Shown here piece after piece: positions 40,842 through 50,579 of a DNA stretch of 64,000 nt. The stretch covers positions 186,001 to 250,000 of the forward strand of contig NZ_JACHOS010000008.1 in the NCBI RefSeq assembly GCF_014199985.1, given 5' to 3'. The notes beneath the pieces were generated by a model, which saw nothing but the letters and a program-made list of their open reading frames with translations, ran no database searches and had not been told where the DNA came from. Each line of letters starts with the position of its first letter. Within the stretch, counting starts at the first letter, position 1. This DNA comes from Methylorubrum rhodesianum. Lineage in GTDB: Bacteria; Pseudomonadota; Alphaproteobacteria; Rhizobiales; Beijerinckiaceae. The position numbers were made by a program, and so were the translations under genes.

Positions 40842-41921
40842 ATGGATCTCGACGCTCTCGAACGCGATCTTCTCGGACAGATCGAGCGGGCCGGGGACGA
40901 GGCGGGCCTCGAGGCCCTGCGCGTGGCGGCGCTCGGCAAGAAGGGCAGCGTCTCGGAGTTGCTGAAGACGCTCGGCACGATGACGCCCGACGAGCGCAAG
41001 GAGCGCGGCCCGCTCATCAACGGCCTGCGCGACCGGGTGCAGGGTGCGATGGCCGGCAAGCGCGAGGCGCTGGCCCAGGCCGCCCTCGACGCGCGGCTCT
41101 CCGCCGAGCGCATCGACGTGACGCTCCCCTTGCGCGAGGCGCCGGAGATCCGCGGCCGCATTCATCCGATCAGCCAGGTGATCGAGGAGATCACCGCGAT
41201 CTTCGCCGATCTCGGGTTTTCCGTCGCCGAAGGGCCGGACATCGAGACCGACGAGCTGAACTTCACCGCGCTGAACTTCCCCGAGGGACACCCGGCGCGG
41301 GAGATGCACGACACGTTCTTCTTACGCCCCGACCATCTCGGGCGGCGCAAGCTCCTGCGCACCCACACCTCGCCGGTTCAGGTGCGCACCATGCGGGCCA
41401 AGCAGCCGCCGATCCGCGTGATCATGCCCGGCCGCACCTACCGGCACGATTCCGACCAGACCCACACCCCGATGTTCCATCAGGTGGAAGGCCTCGTCAT
41501 CGACCGTTCGGCCAACATCGCCAATCTCAAATGGGTGCTGGAATCGTTCTGCCGCGCCTTCTTCGAGGTCGAGGCGGTGACGATGCGCTTCCGCCCCTCG
41601 TTCTTCCCCTTCACCGAGCCGTCGGCGGAAGTGGACATCCAGTGCTCGCGAAAGGGTGGCGAGCTGCGCTTCGGCGAGGGCACCGACTGGCTGGAGATTT
41701 TGGGCTGCGGCATGGTCCACCCGAACGTGCTGCGCAGCGGCGGCCTCGACCCGGACCAGGTCCAGGGCTTCGCCTTCGGCATGGGGATCGACCGCCTCGC
41801 CATGCTGAAATACGGCATGCCGGACCTTCGCCCCTTCTTCGAGGCGGACGTGCGCTGGCTGGAGCATTACGGCTTCCGGCCGATCGACGTGCCGAGCCTC
41901 GTCGGTGGCTTGACCGCCTGA
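40842..41921 (+). CDS. pheS: Phenylalanyl-tRNA synthetase alpha chain
   Basis: A 359-residue catalytic subunit of the class II PheRS. The N-terminal coiled-coil segment (about 1-90) has [29 protein letters not shown]. The catalytic core shows [46 protein letters not shown] (motif 1 region), [39 protein letters not shown] (motif 2) and [24 protein letters not shown] (motif 3). It pairs with pheT 64 bp downstream to charge tRNA-Phe. The ATG at 40842 follows TAAGGACAGCG. Confidence 0.98.
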   Translation: MDLDALERDLLGQIERAGDEAGLEALRVAALGKKGSVSELLKTLGTMTPDERKERGPLINGLRDRVQGAMAGKREALAQAALDARLSAERIDVTLPLREAPEIRGRIHPISQVIEEITAIFADLGFSVAEGPDIETDELNFTALNFPEGHPAREMHDTFFLRPDHLGRRKLLRTHTSPVQVRTMRAKQPPIRVIMPGRTYRHDSDQTHTPMFHQVEGLVIDRSANIANLKWVLESFCRAFFEVEAVTMRFRPSFFPFTEPSAEVDIQCSRKGGELRFGEGTDWLEILGCGMVHPNVLRSGGLDPDQVQGFAFGMGIDRLAMLKYGMPDLRPFFEADVRWLEHYGFRPIDVPSLVGGLTA

Positions 41922-41985
41922 GCCCTGCCGCCCCGCTTTTCGATCCCGGCCCGGCCCGCTCCGGCGGCCGCGAGGATGTTCTGAG

Positions 41986-44409
41986 ATGAAATTCACCCTC
42001 TCCTGGCTCAAGGACCACCTCGACATCGAGGCCTCGCTCGACGCGATCAGCGAGACGCTGACGCGGATCGGCCTCGAGGTCGAAGGCGTCGAGGACAAGG
42101 CCGCCGCGCTCCGTCCCTACGTCATCGCCCGGGTGATCTCGGCCGAGCAGCACCCCAATGCCGACCGCCTTCGGGTCTGCCAGGTCGATGCCGGCGACGG
42201 CCAGCCGCTCCAGGTCGTGTGCGGCGCGCCGAACGCGCGCACCGGTATGCTCTCGGTCTTCGCGCCCCCCGGCACCTACGTGCCGGGGAAGGACATCACC
42301 CTCTCGGTCGGCACGATCCGGGGCGTCGAGAGCCGCGGCATGCTCTGCTCCGGGGCGGAGCTGGGCCTCAGCGAGGACCATGACGGCATTCTCGACCTGC
42401 CTGCCGACGCGCCGGTCGGCACGCCCTACGCGCTCTGGGCCGGACTCGACGACCCGGTGATCGAGATCAACCTGACGCCGAACCGCTCGGACTGCGCCTC
42501 GATCCACGGCATCGCCCGCGATCTCGCCGCCACCGGCATCGGCACTCTCAAGCGCGAGCCGATGCCGCCGGTGCGTGGCGAAGGCGCCTGCCCGACCTCC
42601 GTCACGCTGCAGTTCGACGCGCATGACCGCGGCCTCTGCCCGCTCTTCGCGCTTCGCCTCGTGCGCGGAGTCAAGAACGGCCCCTCGCCCGAATGGATGC
42701 AGAAGCGCCTGCGGGCGATCGGCCTGCGCCCGATCAACGCGCTCGTCGACATCACCAACTACATGACCTTCGACCGCGGCCGGCCGCTGCACGTCTTCGA
42801 CGCGAAGAAGGTCGCGGGCGGGCTCACCGTGCGCCGGGCCGCGGAGGGCGAGAGCCTCGTGGCGCTCGACGGCAAGACCTATCGGCTCGATTCCGACACG
42901 GTGGTCATCGCCGACGCCAACGGTGTCGAGTCGATCGGCGGCATCATGGGCGGTGAAGCCTCGGGCTGCGACGAGAGCACCACCGACGTGCTGATCGAAT
43001 CGGCCCTCTGGGATCCGCGCAACATCGCCCGCACCGGCCGGCGCCTCGGCATCATCACTGACGCCCGCTACCGCTTCGAGCGCGGCGTCGATCCGGCTTT
43101 CGCCCTGCCGGGGCTCGACCTCGCCACCCGCCTCGTGGTCGACCTGTGCGGCGGTAGCCCGAGCGAAGCCACCATCGCCGGCGAGATTCCGGATCTCGAC
43201 CGCGTCATCGACTTCCCCTGGACCGAGGTGCGGCGGCTCGCCGGCATCGAGCTGTCGCGGGCCGAGATGAAGGTGACCCTGGAGTCGCTCGGCTTCCACA
43301 TCTCCGGCTCGGGTGATCGCGTAAAAGTGCTGCCGCCGTCCTGGCGGCCGGACGTGGAGGGCAAGGCCGACCTCGTCGAGGAGATCGTGCGCATCGCCGG
43401 CCTCGACCGGATCGAGCCGAAGCCGCTGCCGCGGATCGAGACGGTCGCGGTCGAGCCGATGCTGACCGTGCTGCAGCGGCGCGGGCGTCTCGCCAAGCGG
43501 GCGCTGGCGACCCGCGGCATGCTGGAGGCGGTGACCTATTCCTTCATCCCGCACGAGGACGCGACGTTGTTCGGCGGCGGCAAGCCGGATCTGGCGCTCG
43601 CCAACCCCATCGCCGCCGACCTCTCCGACATGCGCCCGAGCCTCGTGCCCGGCCTGCTGCGGGCGGCGCAGCGCAATGCCGACCGCGGCTTCCCCGACAC
43701 CGCCCTGTTCGAGGTCGGCCAGTGCTTCGCCAGCGACGAGCCGGAGGGCCAATCCCTGCGCGCCGCCGGCCTGCGCCGCGGCACCGCCCGGCATGCCGGC
43801 GCCGGCCGCCACTGGAGCGGGGCCGCGGAGGCCGTCGATGCGTTCGAGGCGAAGGCCGACGCGCTGGCGCTGCTCGCCGCACTCGGCGTGCCGACCGGCG
43901 GGCTCCAGATCGTGGCCGGAGGCCCCGACTGGCTGCATCCCGGCCGCTCGGGCACGCTGCAGTTCGGCCCCAAGAACGTCGTCGGCCATTTTGGCGAGCC
44001 GCATCCGCGGCTCCTGAAGGCGATGGACCTCAAGGGCACGCTGGTGGCCTTCGAGATCACCCTCGACGCCCTGCCGCTGCCGCGCCACCGCCCGACCAAG
44101 GCGAAGCCCGCGCTGGCGCTCTCCGACCTCCAGGCGATCTCCCGCGACTTCGCCTTCGTCGTCCCCCGCGACGTGCCCGCCGCCGACATCCTGAAGGCGG
44201 CGCAAGGCGCCGAGCGCAAGATGATCACCGGCGTCGAGGTGTTCGACCTCTACGAGGGCGCCGGCATCCCGGAAGGATCGAAGTCGGTCGCGGTCGCGGT
44301 GCGGCTTCAGCCCTCCGAGCGCACGCTCACCGATGCTGAGATCGAGGCGGTGAGCGCCCGGATCGTCGCCGAGGTGTCGAAGAAGACCGGGGCGACGCTT
44401 CGGTCCTGA
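41986..44409 (+). CDS. pheT: Phenylalanyl-tRNA synthetase beta chain
   Basis: An 807-residue PheRS beta chain. It begins [35 protein letters not shown], with an N-terminal tRNA-binding EMAP-like domain (about 39-150). B3/B4 editing domains follow (about 210-380, with [19 protein letters not shown] [13 protein letters not shown]), then B5 (about 395-470), a catalytic-like domain, and the C-terminal anticodon-binding FDX-ACB domain ([26 protein letters not shown] to [17 protein letters not shown]). The domains are complete. It follows pheS closely and is operonic with it. The frame is intact; a long antisense frame over it is a GC artefact. Confidence 0.98.
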   Translation: MKFTLSWLKDHLDIEASLDAISETLTRIGLEVEGVEDKAAALRPYVIARVISAEQHPNADRLRVCQVDAGDGQPLQVVCGAPNARTGMLSVFAPPGTYVPGKDITLSVGTIRGVESRGMLCSGAELGLSEDHDGILDLPADAPVGTPYALWAGLDDPVIEINLTPNRSDCASIHGIARDLAATGIGTLKREPMPPVRGEGACPTSVTLQFDAHDRGLCPLFALRLVRGVKNGPSPEWMQKRLRAIGLRPINALVDITNYMTFDRGRPLHVFDAKKVAGGLTVRRAAEGESLVALDGKTYRLDSDTVVIADANGVESIGGIMGGEASGCDESTTDVLIESALWDPRNIARTGRRLGIITDARYRFERGVDPAFALPGLDLATRLVVDLCGGSPSEATIAGEIPDLDRVIDFPWTEVRRLAGIELSRAEMKVTLESLGFHISGSGDRVKVLPPSWRPDVEGKADLVEEIVRIAGLDRIEPKPLPRIETVAVEPMLTVLQRRGRLAKRALATRGMLEAVTYSFIPHEDATLFGGGKPDLALANPIAADLSDMRPSLVPGLLRAAQRNADRGFPDTALFEVGQCFASDEPEGQSLRAAGLRRGTARHAGAGRHWSGAAEAVDAFEAKADALALLAALGVPTGGLQIVAGGPDWLHPGRSGTLQFGPKNVVGHFGEPHPRLLKAMDLKGTLVAFEITLDALPLPRHRPTKAKPALALSDLQAISRDFAFVVPRDVPAADILKAAQGAERKMITGVEVFDLYEGAGIPEGSKSVAVAVRLQPSERTLTDAEIEAVSARIVAEVSKKTGATLRS

Positions 44410-44436
44410 CCGAGGCCGATCGAGGGAGAGGTGGCC

Positions 44437-45312
44437 ATGGATGCGGAACTCGTCGCGGTCCTGACCGAGGAGACCCATCTCCCGGCCGAGGCCCTGAAGC
44501 GCGCCGCCCGGAACCCCGAGACGGTCGCCGAACCGGTTCTCGCCCTCCTCGAGCGGGCGGCGGAGGATGCCGACGCGATCGAGGACGAGGAGACCAACCT
44601 CCTGTTCTGGGGGCTGCACGCTCTGGCGGCCGCGCGCGACACGCGGGTCTTCCCGCCTCTGATGCGTCTGATGCGCCAGGACGGCGAGGCGGTCGACGGG
44701 CTTCTCGGCGACGCCGCGACCGAGACCCTGCCGGCAGTGATCGCCTCCACCTTCGACGGCGACACCGGGGCGCTCACCCGGCTGATCCTCGACAGCACCG
44801 CCGACGACTTCCTGCGCAATTCGGCCTTCAACGCGCTGGGCTTCCTGACGCGGCAGGGCCGGATTCCCCTCGCCGAGGCGGAAGCCCTGCTGGTGCGCTT
44901 CGACGAGGCGCGGGCGGCGGTCGAGGAAGCCCCCGCCTGGATCGGCTGGGAGGAAACGGTCGCCTATCTCGGCCTGACCGGTCTCGCCCCACGGGTGGAG
45001 GCGGCTCGGCGGGACGGGCGCATCACCGACGAGTTCAGCGACCTGCCTTGGTTCCGCAAGGCGCTCAGGCAGGCCAGCGCCGAGCCGCCGGATCTCGGGG
45101 CCTTCGATGCCCACCGCTACTGCTATCTCGACGATCCGGTGGCCGCACTCGCCTGGACCGCGGAATCCTACGGCCAGCCGGTCAAGAACCCGTTCAAGGA
45201 TATCGGGCGCAACGATCCCTGCCCCTGCGGCTCGGGCAAGAAGTACAAGAAGTGCTGCCTCAACGCGGCTGAGGCGGGTGCCCCGCCGGTTCGACTGCCG
45301 GGCCAGTCCTGA
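44437..45312 (+). CDS. DUF1186/SEC-C motif protein
   Basis: A 291-residue soluble protein with an alpha-helical repeat body (HEAT-like: [47 protein letters not shown]), as in DUF1186. It ends in a zinc-binding SEC-C motif, [18 protein letters not shown] (Cys262, Cys264, Cys273, Cys274). SEC-C motifs are found on SecA and various uncharacterised proteins. The ATG at 44437 is preferred because GAGGGAGAG sits 6-12 bases upstream; GTG at 44431 would be too close. The gene follows pheT by 27 bp. Its last 53 bp overlap the moeB-like gene running the other way. Confidence 0.85.
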   Translation: MDAELVAVLTEETHLPAEALKRAARNPETVAEPVLALLERAAEDADAIEDEETNLLFWGLHALAAARDTRVFPPLMRLMRQDGEAVDGLLGDAATETLPAVIASTFDGDTGALTRLILDSTADDFLRNSAFNALGFLTRQGRIPLAEAEALLVRFDEARAAVEEAPAWIGWEETVAYLGLTGLAPRVEAARRDGRITDEFSDLPWFRKALRQASAEPPDLGAFDAHRYCYLDDPVAALAWTAESYGQPVKNPFKDIGRNDPCPCGSGKKYKKCCLNAAEAGAPPVRLPGQS

Positions 45313-46084
45313 CCCCATCCCCGTTCAACGGGTTGTCCGGATCCCAGGCATAGTGCAGCGTCTCGAACCGCATCGAGCGGGCATCCACCATCAGTAGCCG
45401 CCCGACCAGGGGCTCGCCGAAGCCGGCCAGCGCCCGGATCACCTCCATCGCCATCAGCGAACCCATCACGCCTGCGAGCGCGCCGAGCACCCCGGCCTCG
45501 GCGCAGGGGGCGACGCTGCCCGGCGGCGGCGGGCTCGGGAACAGGCAGCGATAGGTCGGATTCGGCCGCCCGTCAGGGCCGGTCTCATGAGCGCGGATCG
45601 TGGTGAGCGAGCCATCGAAGGCGCCGAGCGCCGCCGTCACCAACGGCTTTTTGCCGGCAAAGCACGCGTCCGAGACGGCGTAGCGGGTCGAAAAATTGTC
45701 CGAACCGTCGGCGACGAGATCGTAATCCGCGAGCAGGGCCGGGGCGTTCTCCGGCGTCAGGCGGCAGGGATGAATTTCGACGCGCACATGCGGGTTGAGC
45801 CGGCCGACGGCGTCGGCCGCGCTCTCGACCTTCGGCCGGCCGACATCCGGCGTGCCGTGGATGACCTGCCGCTGCAGGTTCGAGAGCGAGACGGTGTCGT
45901 CGTCGACGATGCCGATCGTGCCGATGCCGGCGGCGGCCAGATACTGGATCAGCGGCGCGCCGAGCCCGCCCGCGCCGATGACGAGCACGCGCCCGGCCTT
46001 CAGCCGGGCCTGACCGGGGCCGCCCACCTCGCGCAGGACGAGGTGGCGGGCGTAGCGTTCGACTTCTTCGGAGGAGAGGGCCAT
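45260..46084 (-). CDS. moeB: MoeB/ThiF family adenylyltransferase
   Basis: A 274-residue E1-like enzyme that adenylates the C terminus of a ubiquitin-like sulfur carrier (MoaD or ThiS). Motifs are [64 protein letters not shown] (ATP-binding and the conserved D-x-N-LQRQ), [16 protein letters not shown], then [24 protein letters not shown]. The sequence ends without a rhodanese domain, as in the bacterial MoeB type. Two pairs of zinc cysteines of the usual CxxC type are not obvious: only YRCLFP and APCAEAG are seen. It converges on the SEC-C gene with overlap. Confidence 0.88.
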   Translation of the reverse strand: MALSSEEVERYARHLVLREVGGPGQARLKAGRVLVIGAGGLGAPLIQYLAAAGIGTIGIVDDDTVSLSNLQRQVIHGTPDVGRPKVESAADAVGRLNPHVRVEIHPCRLTPENAPALLADYDLVADGSDNFSTRYAVSDACFAGKKPLVTAALGAFDGSLTTIRAHETGPDGRPNPTYRCLFPSPPPPGSVAPCAEAGVLGALAGVMGSLMAMEVIRALAGFGEPLVGRLLMVDARSMRFETLHYAWDPDNPLNGDGVRTGPAVEPAGHPPQPR

Positions 46085-46202
46085 GCCAAGCCATGTAGGC
46101 GCCTCGGGCGGGTAGCGGAAGCGGCGGCGGCTCTGCTGCGCGAAGGGCAGGCCCGTGTTACGGCTCGCGCTTCGACGACGAGTCGCTGCTTCCCGTCCCA
46201 AT

Positions 46203-46315
46203 CCCTCATCCTGCGGTGCCGGAGCGTAGCGAAGGCCTCGAAGGGTGCTCCGGGAATCGCGCGGATTCCGGAGGATCCTTCGAGGCCCGCTGACGCGGGC
46301 ACCTCAGGATGAGGG
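46203..46315. repeat. Long intergenic inverted repeat element
   Basis: The outer arms CCCTCATCCTGCGGTG (46203-46218) and CACCTCAGGATGAGGG (46300-46315) match at 15 of 16. The inner arms GCCTCGAAGG (46235-46244) and CCTTCGAGGC (46277-46286) are perfect. This is the CCTCATCCTGAGGTG...CTCGAAGGATCC type of repeat found dispersed in rhizobial and methylobacterial genomes. It ends 30 bp before dapE. Confidence 0.65.
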
Positions 46316-46345
46316 ACAGAATGGGAGGAGCCGTCCATCCGAGCC

Positions 46346-47521
46346 ATGGGGCCGCCCTTGTCCGACACCACCCCCCTCGCCCTCGCCCAGGCGCTGATCC
46401 GCTGCCCCTCCGTCACCCCGGAGGAGGGCGGCGCGCTGTCGTTCCTGACGGACGTTCTCTCGCGTGCGGGCTTCTCCGTCGAGCGCCCCGTCTTCTCCGA
46501 GCCCGGCACGCCGGCCATCGAGAACCTCTACGCGCGGATCGGCACGGCAGAGCCAGTTCTCGTCTTCGCCGGCCATACCGACGTGGTGCCGCCGGGCGAG
46601 GTCACGTCCTGGACCCACGGGCCGTTCTCCGGGGAGGTCGCGGACGGCTTCCTGTACGGCCGCGGCGCCGTGGACATGAAGGGCGGCATCGCCTGCATGC
46701 TCGCCGCGACGCTGGCCTTTCTCGACCGGCACGGACCGGATTTCGGCGGCTCCATCGCCTTCCTCGTCACCGGCGACGAGGAGGGGCCGGCGGTCAACGG
46801 CACCGTCAAGCTGCTGGATTGGGCGCGCGCCCGGGGGGAGCGCTTCGACCATTGCCTGCTCGGCGAGCCGACGAATCCGGAAACGCTCGGCGAGATGATC
46901 AAGATCGGCCGGCGCGGCTCGCTCACGGGGCGCATCACCGTGCACGGGCGCCAGGGCCACGTCGCCTATCCGCACCGGGCTGAGAACCCGATCCCCGGCC
47001 TGCTTCGCCTCGCCTCGGCCTTGGTCGCCGAGCCGCTCGACGACGGCACCGCGCATTTCGACGCCTCGAACCTCGAATTCACGACGGTCGATGTCGGCAA
47101 CCCCGCCACCAACGTGATCCCGGCCTCGGCGAGAGCCGTGTTCAACGTGCGCTTCAACGACGACTGGACGGCGGACTCGCTCGGCGCCGAGATCCGGCGG
47201 CGCCTGGAGGCGGCGGCCGGCAACGCGGTGCGCTTCAGCCTCGACCTCCAGCCCTCGAATTCTCCCGCCTTCCTGACCCAGCCCGACGCCTTCGTCGATC
47301 TCGTGGCGGGGGCGATCGAGGCCGAGACCGGACGGCGCCCGGCGCTCTCGACCACGGGCGGCACCTCGGACGCGCGCTTCATCAAGGATGCCTGCCCGGT
47401 GATCGAGTTCGGGCTCGTCGGGCGGACCATGCACGAGACCGACGAGCGGGTGGCGGTGGCGGATCTCGACCGGCTGACCGCGATCTACGGGCGGGTGCTG
47501 TCGGCCTACTTCCCGTCGTAG
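46346..47521 (+). CDS. dapE: Succinyl-diaminopimelate desuccinylase
   Basis: DapE cleaves N-succinyl-LL-diaminopimelate in lysine and peptidoglycan synthesis and uses two zinc ions. The 391-residue product has the M20 motifs [10 protein letters not shown] (His and Asp of the site), [10 protein letters not shown] (bridging Asp), [13 protein letters not shown] (catalytic Glu and metal Glu), GEPTNPE and the C-terminal [12 protein letters not shown] (final His). The length and motif order are normal. It starts 30 bp after a repeat element. It converges with truA, whose stop lies 16 bp inside the dapE 3' end. Confidence 0.96.
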   Translation: MGPPLSDTTPLALAQALIRCPSVTPEEGGALSFLTDVLSRAGFSVERPVFSEPGTPAIENLYARIGTAEPVLVFAGHTDVVPPGEVTSWTHGPFSGEVADGFLYGRGAVDMKGGIACMLAATLAFLDRHGPDFGGSIAFLVTGDEEGPAVNGTVKLLDWARARGERFDHCLLGEPTNPETLGEMIKIGRRGSLTGRITVHGRQGHVAYPHRAENPIPGLLRLASALVAEPLDDGTAHFDASNLEFTTVDVGNPATNVIPASARAVFNVRFNDDWTADSLGAEIRRRLEAAAGNAVRFSLDLQPSNSPAFLTQPDAFVDLVAGAIEAETGRRPALSTTGGTSDARFIKDACPVIEFGLVGRTMHETDERVAVADLDRLTAIYGRVLSAYFPS

Positions 47522-48264
47522 TCCACGCCGACGAAGGTCAGCCCGCAGGCCGGCGCCAGCGGGCCGCAGCGATGCTTGGCCCTGGTCGCCAAGATCTCCG
47601 CCACGTCGTCGGCGGAGAGGCGACCGCAGCCGGCGAGCATCAGCGTGCCGGCCATGGCCCGCACCTGATGATGCAGGAAGGAGCGGGCCGAGGTCGCGAT
47701 CACGATCTCCTCGAAGAGGCCCATGGGCTGGCGCGTCACGTCGAGCTGTTCGAGCGTGCGCACGGGCGAGTTCGCCTGACATTCGGCAGCACGGAAGGCG
47801 GAAAAGTCGTGGCGTCCGAGGAGGCGCTGCGCAGCGGCGTGCATCAGGTTGGCATCGAGTGGCCAGGGCACGTGCCAGACATGGGCGCGGGTGAGCGCGG
47901 AGGGGCTGCGCCGGTTGAGGATGCGGTAGCGGTAGTGGCGGCGGATTGCCGAATGCCGCGCGTCGAACGCCTGTGTGACGACCTCGGCCGAGAGGATGGA
48001 GACCGGCTGCGGGCGCAGATGCGCGTTGAGCGCGTCGCGCACGGTGTCGGTGCGCCAGTCCTTGGCGAGGTCGAGATGGGCGACCTGATGGATCGCGTGC
48101 ACGCCCGCATCGGTGCGGCCGGCACAGGTCAGCCGCACCGCCTCGCCGGAGAAGCGGGTGACGGCGGTCTCGATCGCCGCCTGCACGGTCGGGTCGTCGG
48201 CCTGCCGCTGCCAGCCGCAGAACGGTCCGCCGTCATACTCGATGACGAGCTTGTAGCGGGGCAT
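47506..48264 (-). CDS. truA: tRNA pseudouridine(38-40) synthase
   Basis: TruA isomerises uridines 38-40 in the anticodon stem of many tRNAs. The 252-residue enzyme starts [32 protein letters not shown], contains [19 protein letters not shown] with the catalytic Asp (GRTDAGVHA), HYRYRILNR and [18 protein letters not shown]. The ATG at 48264 is the family start; a frame open to 48453 is not coding upstream because fmt occupies it. It follows fmt (14 bp) in the def-fmt-truA operon common in alphaproteobacteria. Confidence 0.97.
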   Translation of the reverse strand: MPRYKLVIEYDGGPFCGWQRQADDPTVQAAIETAVTRFSGEAVRLTCAGRTDAGVHAIHQVAHLDLAKDWRTDTVRDALNAHLRPQPVSILSAEVVTQAFDARHSAIRRHYRYRILNRRSPSALTRAHVWHVPWPLDANLMHAAAQRLLGRHDFSAFRAAECQANSPVRTLEQLDVTRQPMGLFEEIVIATSARSFLHHQVRAMAGTLMLAGCGRLSADDVAEILATRAKHRCGPLAPACGLTFVGVDYDGK

Positions 48265-48277
48265 CAGGCGTGCGCGC

Positions 48278-49207
48278 TCACGCGAAGGACGCTCCCGCCG
48301 CCAGCCGCGCCCCGCGCAGGAAGTCTTCGCCCGTGGCGACCCCGCCCTTGCCGGCCCGGCGCAGTTCGAGAAGCCGCACCGCGCCGGTGCCGCAGGCCAC
48401 GGTGCAGGCAGCGTCGAGCAGCGTGCCCGGCGCGCCGGAGCCATCATGGGCAAGCGCCCGCAGCACCTTCACGCGCTCCGGTCCCTTGCCGAGATCGGCC
48501 TCGAAATAGGCGCCCGGAAACGGCGACAGCCCGTTGATGTGGCGCGCGACCTCCGCCGCTGGGCGCGACCAGTCGATCCGTGCCTCTTCGTTGGTGATCT
48601 TGTGGGCGTAGACCACACCCTCCTCGGACTGCGGCGTGAAGGTCAGGCCGTCCCGCCCCAGCGCCCGGATCGCCCGCCCCATCAGGTCGGCCCCGAGCGG
48701 CATCAGCGCGTCGTGCAGCTCGCCCGCGGTCATGCCCTCGGAGATCGGAACCCGCGCCTCCATCGCCACCGGCCCGGTATCGAGCCCGGCCTCCATCCGC
48801 ATCACGCCGACGCCGCTCTCGGCATCGCCCGCCATCACCGCCCGCTGGATCGGCGCCGCCCCGCGCCAGCGCGGCAGCAGCGAGCCGTGCAGGTTGAGGC
48901 AGCCGAAGCGCGGCGCGTCGAGGATCGTTTGCGGCAGCAGCATGCCGTAGGCGACGACGACCGCGACCTCCGCCCCGTGCCCGGCGAAGGTCTCGGCGGC
49001 CTCCCCGCTTTTCAGCGTCGCCGGCGTCAGCACGGGGATGCCGAGCGCCTCGGCGCGGGCATGAACGGGCGAGGGCTTGAGCGCCATGCCGCGGCCGGCC
49101 TTGGCCGGGGCGCGGGTATAGACGGCCGCAAGGGAGTGGCCGTCGGCGTGGAGACGGTCCAGGGTGGGGACGGCAAAGTCCGGTGTCCCCATGAAGACGA
49201 TGCGCAT
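48278..49207 (-). CDS. fmt: Methionyl-tRNA formyltransferase
   Basis: Fmt formylates initiator methionyl-tRNA using 10-formyl-THF. The 309-residue protein begins MRIVFMGTPDFAVPTLDRLHADGHSLAAVYT, with the folate-binding SLLPRWRGAAPIQRAVMAGDAESGVGVMRMEAGLDTGP (the SLLPxxRG and HEST-like region). The C-terminal tRNA-binding domain (about 205-309, HKITNEEARIDWSRPAAEVARHINGLSPFPGAY) is present. It lies between def (9 bp upstream) and truA, forming a translation-start operon. All parts are complete. Confidence 0.97.
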   Translation of the reverse strand: MRIVFMGTPDFAVPTLDRLHADGHSLAAVYTRAPAKAGRGMALKPSPVHARAEALGIPVLTPATLKSGEAAETFAGHGAEVAVVVAYGMLLPQTILDAPRFGCLNLHGSLLPRWRGAAPIQRAVMAGDAESGVGVMRMEAGLDTGPVAMEARVPISEGMTAGELHDALMPLGADLMGRAIRALGRDGLTFTPQSEEGVVYAHKITNEEARIDWSRPAAEVARHINGLSPFPGAYFEADLGKGPERVKVLRALAHDGSGAPGTLLDAACTVACGTGAVRLLELRRAGKGGVATGEDFLRGARLAAGASFA

Positions 49208-49216
49208 CGGATCCCG

Positions 49217-49732
49217 TCAGGCGGCGTCGCGCTTGGCCGCCTTGGCGAACTTCTTCATCACCCGGTCGCGCTTGAGCTTCGACAGGTGGTCGATGAACAG
49301 CACGCCGTTAAGATGGTCGATCTCGTGCTGGAGGCAGGTGGCGAGCAGGCCGTCGGCCTCCTGCTCCACCGTCTCGCCGTCGAGGGTCATGTAGCGCACC
49401 CGGACGCGGTCCGGCCGCTCGACCTCGCCGTAGAATTCGGGGATCGAGAGGCAGCCCTCGTCGTAGACCCGCTTCTCTTCCGAAGACCAGACGATCTCCG
49501 GGTTGATGTAGACGGTCGGGTTCTTCGCGTTCTCGTCCTTCGAGGTGTCGATGGTGACGACACGCTTGGCCACACCGATCTGGATCGCAGCGAGCCCGAC
49601 GCCGGGGGCGTCGTACATCGTCTCGATCATGTCGCGGGCGAGCGTGCGGATCTCGTCGGTGACCGCGCTGACCGTCTCGGAGATGAGGCGCAGCTGCGCA
49701 TCGGGCAGGATGACGAGAGGGCGGACGGTCAT
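49217..49732 (-). CDS. def: Peptide deformylase
   Basis: Def removes the formyl group from new proteins. The 171-residue product has all three motifs: [10 protein letters not shown] (motif 1), EGCLSIPEF (motif 2, metal Cys), [17 protein letters not shown] (motif 3, HExxH with catalytic Glu). The C terminus ends [11 protein letters not shown]. The length is normal. It is the first gene of def-fmt-truA. The 112-bp gap upstream, to the stop of the DprE2-like gene, holds its promoter or a read-through junction. Confidence 0.97.
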   Translation of the reverse strand: MTVRPLVILPDAQLRLISETVSAVTDEIRTLARDMIETMYDAPGVGLAAIQIGVAKRVVTIDTSKDENAKNPTVYINPEIVWSSEEKRVYDEGCLSIPEFYGEVERPDRVRVRYMTLDGETVEQEADGLLATCLQHEIDHLNGVLFIDHLSKLKRDRVMKKFAKAAKRDAA

Positions 49733-49844
49733 GGCTTCCGGGCCGAAAATGGGTAGGGGAGTTCGAACGCGTGCGAAAACGCGTCCCTCAGCCGGAGATA
49801 GGCGGCGGCGCGGGGACGGTCAAATGCCGACGGACGGTGCGCGG

Positions 49845-50579
49845 TCAGAGATTCAGGCGCTTGAAGACGGGTTCGGGGATCGCTGCGATCACCGCCATGA
49901 CGAGGCGCCAGATCTTGCGCACGTAGACGACATCGCCGCCCCCTTGCGCGGCGGCGTAGACCGCCTGCCCGACCTCGGAGGGCTCGCCGGTCAGGAGGGG
50001 CGGCAGGCGCAGGCCGCGGGTCATCCGGGTGCGCACGAAGCCCGGCTTCACCGTCACCACCCGCACCCCGCTCTTGGCCAGGCGGTTGCGCAGACCGGAG
50101 AGGAAGGCGGTGAAGCCGGCCTTGCCGGCGCCGTAGACGTAGTTCGAGCCGCGGCCGCGGTCGCCGGCCACCGAACTGATCCCGACAATGGCGCCGCTTC
50201 CACGCGCGGCGAAACGCTCGGCGATGAGGCCGAGCAGCAGGGATGGTCCCAGGAAATTCGTCCGCATCACCCCCTCGGCATGGGTGGGATCGACCTCGGC
50301 CCGCCCCTGGTCGCCGAGCTCGCCGACCGCGCAGACCACGGTGTCGGGCAGCGCCGGCAGCCCGTCGAGCCATGCTGCGAAGGAGTCCGTCTCGAGGATG
50401 TCGAGGCGCAGCAGCCCGACCTCGGCCCGGTGGCGCGCGACGAGGTCGTCGGCGTTGCGCTGCGCCCGCTCCGGGTCGCGCGCCGCCAGCAGGATGCGCC
50501 AGCCGGCCTGCGCGTAGCGCGCGGCCACGGCGTGGCCGATATCGGAGGTGGCCCCGACGAGGAGCAGGGTTCCGGCCAT
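49845..50579 (-). CDS. DprE2-like SDR reductase
   Basis: A 244-residue short-chain dehydrogenase with LLLVGATSDIGHAVAARYAQAGW (NAD(P) site), IVGISSVAGDRGRGSNYVYGAGKAGFTAFLSGLRNRL (Ser and YxxxK catalytic residues) and VKPGFVRTRMTRG. The C terminus VRKIWRLVMAVIAAIPEPVFKRL resembles mycobacterial DprE2, which reduces the 2-keto intermediate to decaprenyl-phospho-arabinose. Its ATG overlaps the stop of the DprE1-like gene by one base (TGATG), a tight translational coupling. The pair is expected to epimerise a polyprenyl-phospho-ribose at C2. The exact lipid carrier is unknown. Confidence 0.88.
   Translation of the reverse strand: MAGTLLLVGATSDIGHAVAARYAQAGWRILLAARDPERAQRNADDLVARHRAEVGLLRLDILETDSFAAWLDGLPALPDTVVCAVGELGDQGRAEVDPTHAEGVMRTNFLGPSLLLGLIAERFAARGSGAIVGISSVAGDRGRGSNYVYGAGKAGFTAFLSGLRNRLAKSGVRVVTVKPGFVRTRMTRGLRLPPLLTGEPSEVGQAVYAAAQGGGDVVYVRKIWRLVMAVIAAIPEPVFKRLNL

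Noticed and set aside
41611..45318. A 1235-codon frame on the minus strand, the longest in its area
   Set aside because: Antisense to pheS, pheT and the SEC-C gene, all of which have complete family motifs. The antisense product is rich in GDE/RAH-type low-complexity text and matches nothing.
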